This document shows, one piece after another, positions 6,174 through 14,664 of a stretch of DNA of 18,125 nucleotides (position 1 is the stretch's first letter; the number at the start of each line of letters is the position of its first letter). The notes below the pieces were generated by a model. The model was not told the DNA's origin. It saw only the letters and a list, made by a program, of their open reading frames with translations, and searched no databases. Location: assembly GCA_027295475.1 (NCBI GenBank), contig JAPUKV010000120.1, forward strand, positions 1 through 18,125, read 5' to 3'. This DNA comes from Pseudomonadota bacterium (GTDB lineage: Bacteria; Pseudomonadota; Gammaproteobacteria; Woeseiales; Woeseiaceae). Position numbers and translations under genes: made by a program.

Positions 6174-8024
6174 TCAGAACATTTCGTCGGGGTCGGGTCT
6201 GTCGTCGGCCGGCTGGTCTCTGCTGACGATAAAGTCGCCCGTGATCATTTTGGCGTAGCTCAGGCCGGGACCGACCATGGGATAGACGCCGGCATCGGGG
6301 TCGATAATGACTTCGAGGAACGCAGGGCCGGAGAACTCGATAAATTCTCTGATGACGCCTGACAGGTCTTCTTTTCGGTCCAGCTTCACCGCGTATTCGA
6401 ATCCGTCTGCCTCAGCCGTCTTGACGAAGTCCTTGCGGTGTAGAGACTTGTCGCTGCCTGACATTCGGCCTTTGTAATAAAGTTTTTGCCACTGCCTGAC
6501 CATGCCATCACCGAAGTTGTTGAGAACGATGACCTTGATCGGGAGCCCGTAGGTAGTCGCGGTTTCAAGCTCGCCGATGTTCATGCGCATGCTGCCATCG
6601 CCGTCGATATCGATGACGAGGCGATCCGGTTTGGCAATCTGGGCGCCGATGGCGGCCGGCAGTCCAAACCCCATCGTCCCCATGCTGCCGGAAGTCAGCC
6701 AGAGCCGTGGCTCGCGGAAATCGAAGTACTGAGCGGCCCACATCTGGTGCTGGCCGACGCCTGTCGAGATGATCGCCTTGCCGCCTGCCAGCCGGTTGAT
6801 TTCCTCAATCACGGCGTAGGGCTGTATGAGGTCGCTTTCCCGATCGTAGTTGAGACAGTGTTTCTCTTTGAGGCCGGCTATCTCTTTGTGCCAGACACTG
6901 AAATCCTTTTGAAACTTGATGCGTTTGCCGTAGGCGAGCAGGTCATCGAGATCTCGCTTCAGAATGCCCACATGGTGCCAGTTGACGCTTTTTACTTTGC
7001 CGATCTCCGCTACGTCGATATCGAAGTGCGCAATATTCTTCGCGTTGGGGGCAAACCTGAGCGGGTCGCCTGCGACACGGTCGTCAAACCGGGCACCGAT
7101 AGTAATCAACAGGTCACAGTCTTCGACGGCATAGTTGGCAAACGCCATGCCGTGCATACCGAGCATGTGCAGCGACAATGGATGCTTCGTGTCGCTGGCG
7201 CCGAGCGCCATCAGGGTTGTTGCTACCGGGATACCGTAGGCGCTGGCAAAGTGGCGCATCGCTTTCGTTGCGTTGCCGTTGATCACGCCACCACCGGCAT
7301 AGATCAATGGCCGCTCGGATTCAGCCAGCATTTTATAAAATCGCTCGCAGGCCTCATCGGTCAGGTGGTTCTCAACAACCGCCTGCAGACGGTGTCGATA
7401 ACCCGGCAGCGGCAGTGACCCGAAACCCGTAAATTCGCCTTCCCAGTTTTGAATGTCTTTCGGTATGTCGATGACGACCGGGCCGGGCCGGCCGGTGCGG
7501 GCAAGCTCGAACGCAGTGCGAACCGTTGCCTCGAGGCGTGTTGGATCGGTTATCAGAAATATGTGTTTTGCGACTGCTCCCATGATTGCCGCCACGGGAG
7601 CTTCCTGAAAGGCGTCGGTGCCGATCGCATTCACCGGCACCTGGCCACAGATGACAACAATGGGCACCGAGTCGGCCATGCAGTCGCGTACCGGTGTAAC
7701 CGTATTGGTCGCGCCTGGACCCGAGGTGACCATAAGGACGCCGACTTTACCGCTGGCGCGGGCATAGCCGGCCGCCATGAAACCAGCTCCCTGCTCGTTG
7801 GCCGGTACGATCAACGGGATTGACGATTTGCCGTCGGCTTTGCGGTGTTTGTCGTTATAGCGAAAAACGGCGTCATAGGTCGGCAGAATCGCGCCGCCAC
7901 TGTAGCCGAATATGGTATCGACGTTTTCGTCGGCGAGGACCTGAATGACAATATCGGCGCCACTCATCCGGGTTCCGGCGAGCGGATGCCGGTCTGTGCG
8001 GTCTGCGGGCTCCTCTTTGCTCAT
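6174..8024 (-). CDS. ilvB: Acetolactate synthase, large catalytic subunit
   Basis: AHAS condenses two pyruvates to 2-acetolactate (valine, leucine) or pyruvate plus 2-oxobutanoate to 2-aceto-2-hydroxybutyrate (isoleucine). Over 616 residues all three ThDP-enzyme domains are present. The catalytic glutamate is E77 in NEQGAGFMAAGYARA. The FAD-region strand FANYAVEDCDLLITIGARFDDRV is at about 295-317. The ThDP-Mg motif runs from GDG at 475-477 to NN at 502-503. The sequence after NN reads FGDGMVRQWQ, where E. coli IlvI has RYLGMVKQWQ, so it is not a close enterobacterial relative. It ends in an acidic tail (PADDRPDPDEMF). The ATG at 8024 is chosen. An ATG at 7967 (MSGADIV) aligns better with E. 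coli IlvI and is a real alternative; neither has a strong RBS. The regulatory subunit gene is divergent rather than downstream. Confidence 0.94.
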   Translation of the reverse strand: MSKEEPADRTDRHPLAGTRMSGADIVIQVLADENVDTIFGYSGGAILPTYDAVFRYNDKHRKADGKSSIPLIVPANEQGAGFMAAGYARASGKVGVLMVTSGPGATNTVTPVRDCMADSVPIVVICGQVPVNAIGTDAFQEAPVAAIMGAVAKHIFLITDPTRLEATVRTAFELARTGRPGPVVIDIPKDIQNWEGEFTGFGSLPLPGYRHRLQAVVENHLTDEACERFYKMLAESERPLIYAGGGVINGNATKAMRHFASAYGIPVATTLMALGASDTKHPLSLHMLGMHGMAFANYAVEDCDLLITIGARFDDRVAGDPLRFAPNAKNIAHFDIDVAEIGKVKSVNWHHVGILKRDLDDLLAYGKRIKFQKDFSVWHKEIAGLKEKHCLNYDRESDLIQPYAVIEEINRLAGGKAIISTGVGQHQMWAAQYFDFREPRLWLTSGSMGTMGFGLPAAIGAQIAKPDRLVIDIDGDGSMRMNIGELETATTYGLPIKVIVLNNFGDGMVRQWQKLYYKGRMSGSDKSLHRKDFVKTAEADGFEYAVKLDRKEDLSGVIREFIEFSGPAFLEVIIDPDAGVYPMVGPGLSYAKMITGDFIVSRDQPADDRPDPDEMF

Positions 8025-8059
8025 TTTCTCGTCGATGTTGTGTAAGTGCCGGATTTTAG

Positions 8060-8098
8060 GCGAGTGTTTACTAATTTTTATTGCATTGCAATACTCGC
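8060..8098. promoter_or_regulatory. Nested inverted repeat in the divergent AHAS promoter region
   Basis: The outer arms are GCGAGT (8060-8065) and ACTCGC (8093-8098). Directly inside the right arm lies the 13-base palindrome ATTGCATTGCAAT (8080-8092). The site sits in the AT-rich middle of the 154-base spacer between the two AHAS genes. It could be an operator shared by both promoters or fold as RNA. TAAAAT on the minus strand at 8053-8058 is a possible -10 for the large subunit, but I cannot place a good -35 on either strand. Confidence 0.4.
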
Positions 8099-8178
8099 AT
8101 TGCTGTGCCACCTTGCACCGGAAAACCGCCAGCAATGGTTTCGAGCGAATTTGGTTTGTTGCTACGGATACAGAATCA

Positions 8179-8700
8179 ATGCGTCACGTAATATCGGTGC
8201 TGCTGCAGAACGAAGTCGGAGCCCTGACCCGTATGACAGGGCTCTTCTCGACGCGCGGATACAATATTGACTCGCTGAACGTTGCACCGACAGACGACCC
8301 GACGGTGTCGCGTGTCACTCTCGTTATCCGCGGTTCTGACTCGGCTCTCGCGCAACTCAATACCCAACTTGCGAAGCTCGTGGACGTGGTCAATATTCAT
8401 GATATGACCTTGGGCGATCACTTCGAGCGCGAGCTGGCGATACTCAAGCTCAAGCTCGCGACAGGTGGTTACGCAAGAGTGCTGGCGCTCGCGAAAAAGT
8501 ATGGTGCCGAGATTCTGGATGATGCACAGAATAGCTGCACGGTGCAGCTCACGGGCAGGCTTGCCGACATAGATGCATTTGTCGAAGAGGCGAGCCAGAT
8601 AGGTGAGATCGCCGCCGTTGCCCGTAGCGGGAGCGTTGCTGTTTCCAAGGGGGAGGTTACGCTGTCTTCCTATGCAAGACATCACCGCCTCAGCGGATAG
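8179..8700 (+). CDS. ilvN: Acetolactate synthase, small regulatory subunit
   Basis: The 173-residue product is a full-length two-domain regulatory subunit of the IlvH type. The ACT domain occupies about residues 3-75, with the valine-binding segment NEVGALTRMTGLFSTRGYN and the family signature VAPTDDPTVSRVTLV. The C-terminal domain continues to about 160 (EILDDAQNSCTVQLTGRLADIDAFVE). It activates the large subunit and confers feedback inhibition by valine. It starts 154 bases from the large-subunit gene and points away from it, whereas the usual order is large then small in one operon. Downstream it is packed against proB. Frames starting upstream (from 7945) run into the large-subunit gene and are not used. 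The Shine-Dalgarno is weak (GGA 12 bases upstream). Confidence 0.94.
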   Translation: MRHVISVLLQNEVGALTRMTGLFSTRGYNIDSLNVAPTDDPTVSRVTLVIRGSDSALAQLNTQLAKLVDVVNIHDMTLGDHFERELAILKLKLATGGYARVLALAKKYGAEILDDAQNSCTVQLTGRLADIDAFVEEASQIGEIAAVARSGSVAVSKGEVTLSSYARHHRLSG

Positions 8701-8710
8701 GCCCCTGCTC

Positions 8711-9838
8711 ATGTCCGGAGTCAAACTCAATAATTTGCGGCGCCTGGTCATCAAAATAGGCTCTTCGCTGCTGATTACTCGGGACGGCCGGCTCGATCGC
8801 GACTGGCTTTCGGGGCTTGCCGAAGATGTTGCAGCTTTGCGTTCCGGGAATCGGCAGGTGTTGATTGTTTCCTCCGGCGCGATCGCGATCGGCAGCAATG
8901 TGCTGGGTATCAATCCGCGCCGCTCACGGCTCGATGAGTTGCAGGCGGCCGCAGCGGCGGGGCAGGTACAGCTTGTTCATGCGTATCAGGAGGCACTCGG
9001 CGAGCATGGCGTAGCGGCTGCCCAGGTGTTGTTGACGCTTGAGGACACGGAAAACCGGCGCCGCTTCCTGAATGCCAAAGGTACGCTCGGCAAGTTGCTT
9101 GAGCATCACATCGTGCCGGTCATCAATGAGAACGACACGGTTGCGACAGAAGAGATTCGTTACGGTGACAACGACCGCCTCGCTGCACGCGTAGCCCAGA
9201 TGGTCATGGCGGACGGACTTGTTCTCCTGTCGGATGTGGATGGTTTTTATACGGCGGATCCGGCCAGGCATCCGAATGCTGAACACATCGCCACGGTCGC
9301 GAAGATAAGTGACGAAATGTTCGCGATGGCGGGCGAATCGCGGTCAGAATTCGGCAGCGGCGGCATGGCGACGAAACTGCAGGCGGCCCGGATAGCGACC
9401 CGTGCAGGATGCTCGACCATCGTTGCGAGCGGTACCGTCGAGCGACCGTTGCAGGCACTGGCGCAGGGGGGCAAATGCACGGTATTCAGTGCAGCGCGAA
9501 CACCGGCCGCGGCGCGCAAGCAGTGGCTTGCCGGCATCCTCGAAGTCCGCGGTGAACTCCACATGGATCCCGGCGCCGCGACGGCACTGGCCAACGGCAA
9601 CAGCTTGCTGCCGGTCGGTCTTGTCGAGGTCATCGGCGATTTTCGGCGTGGCGATGTTGTGACACTGGTCGGTGCAAACGGAGAAGAACTCGGCAGGGGC
9701 CTCGCGGCCTACGCCAGCGATGAAGCGGCAGATATCATCGGTTGCCGCTCGGCGCAGATTGAACCGAAACTCGGCTACCGTGGCCGGACGGTCATGGTCC
9801 ATCGCGATGACCTGGTGCTGTTTGGGGATGAATCCTAG
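8711..9838 (+). CDS. proB: Glutamate 5-kinase
   Basis: ProB phosphorylates glutamate to gamma-glutamyl phosphate, the first step of proline synthesis and the usual point of proline inhibition. The 375-residue product has the amino acid kinase domain: VIKIGSSLL near 13-21, IVSSGAIAIG, the substrate motif VINENDTVATEE, GDND, and the GSGGMATKLQAA loop. A PUA domain follows from about residue 285 (GELHMDPGAATALANGNSLLPVG) to the end at HRDDLVLF. The ATG at 8711 is 10 bases after the small-subunit stop and gives the usual family length (E. coli 367). An ATG at 8672, overlapping the previous gene, has GGGGGAGG 15 bases upstream and would add 13 residues; it cannot be excluded. The proA ATG follows the TAG with no gap. 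Confidence 0.94.
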   Translation: MSGVKLNNLRRLVIKIGSSLLITRDGRLDRDWLSGLAEDVAALRSGNRQVLIVSSGAIAIGSNVLGINPRRSRLDELQAAAAAGQVQLVHAYQEALGEHGVAAAQVLLTLEDTENRRRFLNAKGTLGKLLEHHIVPVINENDTVATEEIRYGDNDRLAARVAQMVMADGLVLLSDVDGFYTADPARHPNAEHIATVAKISDEMFAMAGESRSEFGSGGMATKLQAARIATRAGCSTIVASGTVERPLQALAQGGKCTVFSAARTPAAARKQWLAGILEVRGELHMDPGAATALANGNSLLPVGLVEVIGDFRRGDVVTLVGANGEELGRGLAAYASDEAADIIGCRSAQIEPKLGYRGRTVMVHRDDLVLFGDES

Positions 9839-11134
9839 ATGAGCCAACAGACGAGAAAATTGACGACTGAGTCGCCGGGTATTTCCGAAATGATGGACAA
9901 ACTCGGCCGCAGAGCCAGAGAAGCGGCATCGGAACTGGCGCTGTGCCCGGGATCGCAACGTAATCAGGCGCTACAGGCGGCAGCAGATTCCATTCGTGAC
10001 AGCGCGGACGCAATCCTCGATGCCAACCGGATCGACATGGAAGCAGCGGAAAAACTTGGCCTGAGCGCGCCGCTGCTCGACCGGCTGGCGCTGAATCCCG
10101 AACGGCTCGAATCCATGGCCACCGGGCTCGAAACGGTTGTTGAGTTACCCGACCCGGTTGGCCGCGTACTCGCGGAGTGGGACAGACCTAACGGCTTGCA
10201 CATACAACGTGTCGCGGTGCCACTGGGCGTCATCGGCATTATTTACGAGAGCCGCCCCAATGTTACCGTCGATGCTGCTGGCCTGTGCACGAAATCGGGC
10301 AATGCCGCTATTTTGCGCGGCGGCTCGGAGAGTTTTCAATCGAATCAGGCGCTCTTTCGGTCTGTCGCCGAAGGACTTGCAGCCGCCGGCATTCCCCGGG
10401 CTGCAATTCAGATGGTGCCGACGACGGATCGCGCCGCCGTCGGTTACCTGTTGTCGTCGATGGGTGACACTATCGATGTCGTTGTGCCACGCGGCGGTAA
10501 AAGTCTCTTTGAGCGCGTGCAGGCCGAGGCCAGAGTGCCTGTGATAGGACACCTGGAGGGCATCTGTCATGTCTTCCTGCATGAATCGGCGGACGAGGAC
10601 ATGGCCAGGGAAATCGTGTTAAACGCGAAAATGCGTCGCACGGGTATCTGCGGCGCTGCCGAGACACTGCTCGTCGACCGCAAGGCGGCATCAAGGCTCA
10701 TTCCCGGCGTAGTCGACGCCCTGATCGATGCCGGCTGCGAAGTGCGCGGTGACGAGGCAGTTCGGGAGATCGCATCGGAAGCGAAAACCGCCGACGAACA
10801 AGACTGGCATACCGAGTATCTCGACGCCGTCATCTCGGTGCGGATTATCGATGGTGTGGAGGGAGCAATCGAACATATCAGGCTGTACGGGTCGGGCCAT
10901 ACGGAAAGCATCGTTGCGGAAGACGAAGTCGCGGTCAGTAAGTTTCTGACGGACGTAGACAGCGCGATTGTGATGCACAACGCATCGACACAGTTCGCAG
11001 ACGGAGGCGAGTTCGGCATGGGCGCGGAGATTGGCATTGCGACAGGTCGGATTCATGCTCGCGGTCCCGTCGGCGCCGAGCAGTTGACGAGCTATAAGTA
11101 TGTCGTTCGCGGGAGCGGGCAAGTAAGACCCTGA
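9839..11134 (+). CDS. proA: Gamma-glutamyl phosphate reductase
   Basis: ProA uses NADPH to reduce gamma-glutamyl phosphate to glutamate 5-semialdehyde, which cyclises to pyrroline-5-carboxylate. The product is 431 residues (E. coli 417) with an aldehyde-dehydrogenase-type fold. The conserved [14 protein letters not shown] is at 134-147, the cofactor region LRGGSES at about 159-165, VVPRGGKSL at 215-223, and the catalytic cysteine is C271 in [14 protein letters not shown]. The C-terminal part includes [13 protein letters not shown] and [21 protein letters not shown], both typical. The ATG directly abuts the proB stop, so the two are translationally coupled and may form the complex that passes on the labile phosphate. 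Its TGA shares one base with the ATG of glpD. The next proline enzyme, ProC, is not in the window. Confidence 0.95.
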   Translation: MSQQTRKLTTESPGISEMMDKLGRRAREAASELALCPGSQRNQALQAAADSIRDSADAILDANRIDMEAAEKLGLSAPLLDRLALNPERLESMATGLETVVELPDPVGRVLAEWDRPNGLHIQRVAVPLGVIGIIYESRPNVTVDAAGLCTKSGNAAILRGGSESFQSNQALFRSVAEGLAAAGIPRAAIQMVPTTDRAAVGYLLSSMGDTIDVVVPRGGKSLFERVQAEARVPVIGHLEGICHVFLHESADEDMAREIVLNAKMRRTGICGAAETLLVDRKAASRLIPGVVDALIDAGCEVRGDEAVREIASEAKTADEQDWHTEYLDAVISVRIIDGVEGAIEHIRLYGSGHTESIVAEDEVAVSKFLTDVDSAIVMHNASTQFADGGEFGMGAEIGIATGRIHARGPVGAEQLTSYKYVVRGSGQVRP

Positions 11135-12726
11135 TGCTGAAGACCGTACCGGAATACGACCTGGTAATCATCGGTGGTGGTATCAACGGCGCAGGCATTG
11201 CCCGCGATGCGGCACTCCGCGGCTTAAGTGTCATCCTCTTCGACAAAAGCGATTTCGGCAGTGGCACATCGAGCTGGTCGAGCCGGCTTATTCACGGTGG
11301 TCTTCGATATCTTGAATATGCAGAAATATCCCTGGTCTACGAGTCGCTGCATGAACGCATCTGTCTGCGCAACATTGCATCGCACCTTGTCAAGCGCATT
11401 CGCATAAACATACCTGTTTATGAAAACAGCAAACGGGGGCTGATGTTGATCCGTCTCGGAATGATTGCCTACGATCTGTTATCCATCAGAAAGACATTAC
11501 CCCGGCACCGTATGCTGAATCGCGACGAGTTGCTCGAACAGGAGCCGGGACTTAACGCAGCCGGGTTAAGGGGTGGTGCTCAGTATAACGATGCACAGGT
11601 AACGTTTGCGGAACGGCTCGTTCTGGAGAACATTATTTCGGCCGCGGAGGCCGGCGCTGTCGTCAAGAACTACTGCCCGGTCGATGCGATTGGGCCGCAC
11701 GATGGCACGGCAATGAACGTCGGTTACGTCGATGCCGACAGCGGCGAGAAAAAACTCGTGAAGGGACGGCTCGTGATTAATGCATCCGGTCCCTGGGTCG
11801 ATCGCGTCCTGCAGAAGACCGGCCGGCAAACACGGCGCCTGATGGGTGGCACCAAAGGGAGCCACATCATTGTCGGTGAATTTAAAGGTGCACCACGCGA
11901 TGCATTTTATGTCGAAGCGGTCGCCGATGGACGGCCGTTTTTTATCATCCCCTGGAACGGACAATATCTGATCGGCACGACCGATATTCGTTACGGGCGA
12001 GAGCCTGACGCTGCTCACGCGAGCCGGAAAGAAATTCGGTACCTGCTGGATGAGACAAATCGTGTCTTTCCGGAAGCGGAGCTGGAATCCGACGACATAC
12101 ACTTCGCCTACGCAGGCGTTCGACCACTGCCACGCCGCGGTAATCGTCCGGAATCAGCCATTACGCGCCGGCATATTATCAAGCGTCACCGGCGACCCTT
12201 GCAGGGAATCATTTCGATTATCGGCGGCAAGTTGACCACGTTTAGAAATCTTGCAGAACAGACTATTGATCGTGTTGATAGAAAGCTCGACGCCGGGCTG
12301 CCGCGTTGCATCACATCGAGCACACTCCTGCCCGGTGCGGTTGGTGTCATTGAGGCGCGCGAGCGTTTAGAAGACTTCGCCGGCCTTTCGGAGCGCGGCC
12401 GCGAACGCATTGTCGGTATCTACGGCGGGCGTGCCACTCTGATTCTGGATCTTGCCGCGGCCGAAGCTGGTCTGTCGAAAGTAATCGATGCAGAGAAAAG
12501 TGTCCTGGCCGCCGAGGTCGTGTTTGCAATACGTCATGAATACGCGAAAAACCTGACGGACCTGATGCAAAGGCGGTTGATGCTGGGGCTGTCTGCTGAC
12601 CAGGGAGAGCAGCTAATTGAAGCGGTTGCAACGATCGCTGCGGCTGAATTCCAGTGGGACGAGCAGGAGCTTGAGGGGCAGATCGGTAGGCTCCGTGAAT
12701 ACAACGCGCGCCTGAAGGTCGAATGA
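11134..12726 (+). CDS. glpD: Glycerol-3-phosphate dehydrogenase, FAD-dependent (aerobic type)
   Basis: GlpD oxidises sn-glycerol 3-phosphate to dihydroxyacetone phosphate at the inner face of the cytoplasmic membrane and passes electrons to ubiquinone. The 530-residue product (E. coli 501) opens with the FAD-binding Rossmann motif DLVIIGGGINGAGIARDAA at 9-27. The DAO-family segment SRLIHGGLRYLE follows at 50-61, and later come INASGPWVD, GTTDIRYG and the IIGGKLTTFRNLAE motif. The C-terminal helical domain is complete (FAIRHEYAKNLTDLMQRR). There is no signal peptide. Its ATG overlaps the proA stop by one base (TGATG), so it belongs to the ilvN-proB-proA-glpD transcript; no glpF, glpK or glpR is visible. 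The stop runs straight into the repeat at 12725. Confidence 0.94.
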   Translation: MLKTVPEYDLVIIGGGINGAGIARDAALRGLSVILFDKSDFGSGTSSWSSRLIHGGLRYLEYAEISLVYESLHERICLRNIASHLVKRIRINIPVYENSKRGLMLIRLGMIAYDLLSIRKTLPRHRMLNRDELLEQEPGLNAAGLRGGAQYNDAQVTFAERLVLENIISAAEAGAVVKNYCPVDAIGPHDGTAMNVGYVDADSGEKKLVKGRLVINASGPWVDRVLQKTGRQTRRLMGGTKGSHIIVGEFKGAPRDAFYVEAVADGRPFFIIPWNGQYLIGTTDIRYGREPDAAHASRKEIRYLLDETNRVFPEAELESDDIHFAYAGVRPLPRRGNRPESAITRRHIIKRHRRPLQGIISIIGGKLTTFRNLAEQTIDRVDRKLDAGLPRCITSSTLLPGAVGVIEARERLEDFAGLSERGRERIVGIYGGRATLILDLAAAEAGLSKVIDAEKSVLAAEVVFAIRHEYAKNLTDLMQRRLMLGLSADQGEQLIEAVATIAAAEFQWDEQELEGQIGRLREYNARLKVE

Positions 12727-12858
12727 TATCGCCCGTCAGGACGGGCTCCAACAAGGTTGGCGGAAATAGCAGGTGTCGTAGGAGCCCGTCAGGACGGGCT
12801 CCAATAAGGTTGGCGGAAATAGCAGGTGTCGTAGGAGCCCGTCCTGACGGGCGATATC
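12725..12858. repeat. REP/BIME-like palindromic repeat cluster, three units
   Basis: Three copies of a GCCCGTC...GACGGGC palindrome are spaced exactly 53 bases apart, starting at 12731, 12784 and 12837. The first two 53-base units differ by one base (C at 12752, T at 12805). Their shared linker contains AAGGTTGGCGGAAATAGC. The middle unit forms a 10-bp stem GGAGCCCGTC/GACGGGCTCC around AG. The outer ends are perfect inverted copies of 25 bp: 12725-12749 and 12834-12858, each ending in the GATATC palindrome. The right-hand copy is preceded by GTAG (12831-12834), the head typical of REP sequences mobilised by RAYT transposases. It fills the gap between convergent glpD and aceK, and could stabilise or terminate both messages. 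The REP identity rests on form alone. Confidence 0.85.
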
Positions 12859-12878
12859 AGAACGTGATAAATAATTGC

Positions 12879-14639
12879 TCAGGTGGCAGTGGGGTAAAGC
12901 GCGTGCCCCTTGTGCTCGGTCCATTGCTTGGCGGTGTAGGGCAGGACTTCCAGCACTTCTCCCGATTGATGCCGTTTTTTTAGATTCGCCCAGTAGTCGG
13001 CGGTCAGGAGTTCTGCGTGATGTTCGACGAACGCCCGCCTGGCGTCTTCCTTGAAACCCAGGAATTGAATGAACTGCTCCGGAAAGATGTCGTGTGGCCC
13101 GACGAAAAACCAGGCGCCGGCTCGCATTTCATCCATGTCGTCCCGGGCCTCCGGAATTCGGCGGAAATTACAGTCAGTGACGAGGCAAAGCTCGTCGTAG
13201 TCATAAAAGATAACGCGGCCATGTCGCGTCAGGCCAAAGTTCTTGAATAGCAGATCGCCGGGAAATACATTGCTGAGCGCCAGGTCGCGAATTGCCTGGC
13301 CATAGTCAACAGCAGCATGCCTGGCGGCTTCCTCGTCTGACTCTCTGAGATACAAATTCAACGGCGTCAGCCGACGCTCCATATAGACGTGCTCGATAAC
13401 GACAAAATCATTCTCGATCCGGCAGGTGTCGGCGCATGCAGTCAATAATTCATCGAGCAACTTGTCTGTAAATCGTGCACGGTCGAGGCGCAACCGGCGG
13501 AATTCCTGCGCATCGACAAGGCGACCGGCCCGGTCGTGTTTGAACACCAGCTGATATTTCTCGATCACGTCTTTGCGGCCAATCGTTTTCGGATAGGCGA
13601 AGCGGTCACGAATGACCTTGAACACGATGTCGTAGGAAGGCAATGTAAAAACCACCATCACCATGCCTTTGTCGCCCCTCGCGTGTACGAACCTGTCGCT
13701 GGACTTCCCAAGGTGCTGAAAAAGCGAACGATATCGCTCAGTCTTGCCCTGCTTGGCGCGGCCGAGCACGGTATAGATCTCTGCAATCGGCTTCCTCGGC
13801 ATCATGGAATTCAGGAACGCCACCGTGGTGCCCACAATTGCCAGGTCGGCATGAAAGTAGGAGCGCGTAAATCCGAACAACATGCTGACATCGTGCTCGG
13901 AAAGAATGATGGCGTCGGCGACGATACCTTCGTCTGTATTTTTCAGGGCGATGACAAGCGGGCAAACCCAGTCGTCTCCGTCGATGCGTCCAACGATATA
14001 GGCGCGCGTTGTACGATAAAAAACGGCACGAAGAATCTCTACTTTCTGGATGCTGTTGAGGCGATTGTGTGCGACGCAGTATGCGTCGACTTCGGCACTG
14101 ATAAAGCGAATGGTTTGATCGATATTTCGGTAAGGTGTGGTGAACGCGTAATCGACGAGCAACTCGTCAAAAAGAAACTGTGTCTCGCCACGATTTCGAT
14201 AAATTTTCGAATTGACCATACCGAGCATGTGCTCGCTTGGTTTGATATCCGGAGCAATGAACTCTACGAGCGGATCGACGCCAATAGTGGAAAAAACACG
14301 GCGCGTGACAGAACTGAAGTAAGTCTTGAAAAACTCGGTATCAGCGTAGTCCCGTATCTGCTGAGAGTACTGTTCCTTAATGAGAGCCCACAGTGATTTA
14401 TCATGCAGCCTGTCCGCCATGGACTCTTTGACAACGATTACGATGCGACCAATAGAAATGTCGTAAAGCTCGATGCGTTCCACCGCATCGATCTGATTGC
14501 TCGACCAAGCGCGCGTTTCGAACCTTTTTTCCGCACGACGCGTGATTTTCCGGAAATCATCGTTGTAGTTGATAAAACCATTAACGATAAGCGCTGAAAT
14601 TTCAGCGGGATCGACTTGCGCAGATCCTGTCCGGGTCAT
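12879..14639 (-). CDS. aceK: Isocitrate dehydrogenase kinase/phosphatase
   Basis: AceK phosphorylates and dephosphorylates NADP isocitrate dehydrogenase, switching flux between the TCA cycle and the glyoxylate bypass. The 586-residue product (E. coli 578) is complete. It has the N-terminal regulatory domain (VERIELYDISIGR, SVTRRVFSTIGVDP). The nucleotide loop is ARGDKGMVMVVFTLPSYDIVFKVIRDRF, in which the K of FKVIRD matches the ATP lysine. KHDRAGR matches the switch region, and the catalytic-loop stretch FPGDLLFKNFGLTRHGR is followed by FYDYDE. The ATG at 14639 lies 25 bases after the icd stop. A TTG at 14678 would overlap icd and add 13 unremarkable residues. It is not in an aceBAK arrangement: it directly follows the gene for its own substrate. 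Confidence 0.94.
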   Translation of the reverse strand: MTRTGSAQVDPAEISALIVNGFINYNDDFRKITRRAEKRFETRAWSSNQIDAVERIELYDISIGRIVIVVKESMADRLHDKSLWALIKEQYSQQIRDYADTEFFKTYFSSVTRRVFSTIGVDPLVEFIAPDIKPSEHMLGMVNSKIYRNRGETQFLFDELLVDYAFTTPYRNIDQTIRFISAEVDAYCVAHNRLNSIQKVEILRAVFYRTTRAYIVGRIDGDDWVCPLVIALKNTDEGIVADAIILSEHDVSMLFGFTRSYFHADLAIVGTTVAFLNSMMPRKPIAEIYTVLGRAKQGKTERYRSLFQHLGKSSDRFVHARGDKGMVMVVFTLPSYDIVFKVIRDRFAYPKTIGRKDVIEKYQLVFKHDRAGRLVDAQEFRRLRLDRARFTDKLLDELLTACADTCRIENDFVVIEHVYMERRLTPLNLYLRESDEEAARHAAVDYGQAIRDLALSNVFPGDLLFKNFGLTRHGRVIFYDYDELCLVTDCNFRRIPEARDDMDEMRAGAWFFVGPHDIFPEQFIQFLGFKEDARRAFVEHHAELLTADYWANLKKRHQSGEVLEVLPYTAKQWTEHKGHALYPTAT

Positions 14640-14664
14640 TGAGGCAGCAGCAGAGTACTCTGCG

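Noticed and set aside
6486..7418. A 310-codon plus-strand open frame
   Set aside because: It is fully antisense to the conserved AHAS large-subunit gene and shows no recognisable domain; it is a by-product of GC-rich codon use.
12725..12858. CRISPR array or insertion-sequence ends
   Set aside because: The repeated units include their spacers (53-base near-identical units), so there are no unique spacers, and no transposase lies between the inverted ends. A REP/BIME explanation fits better.
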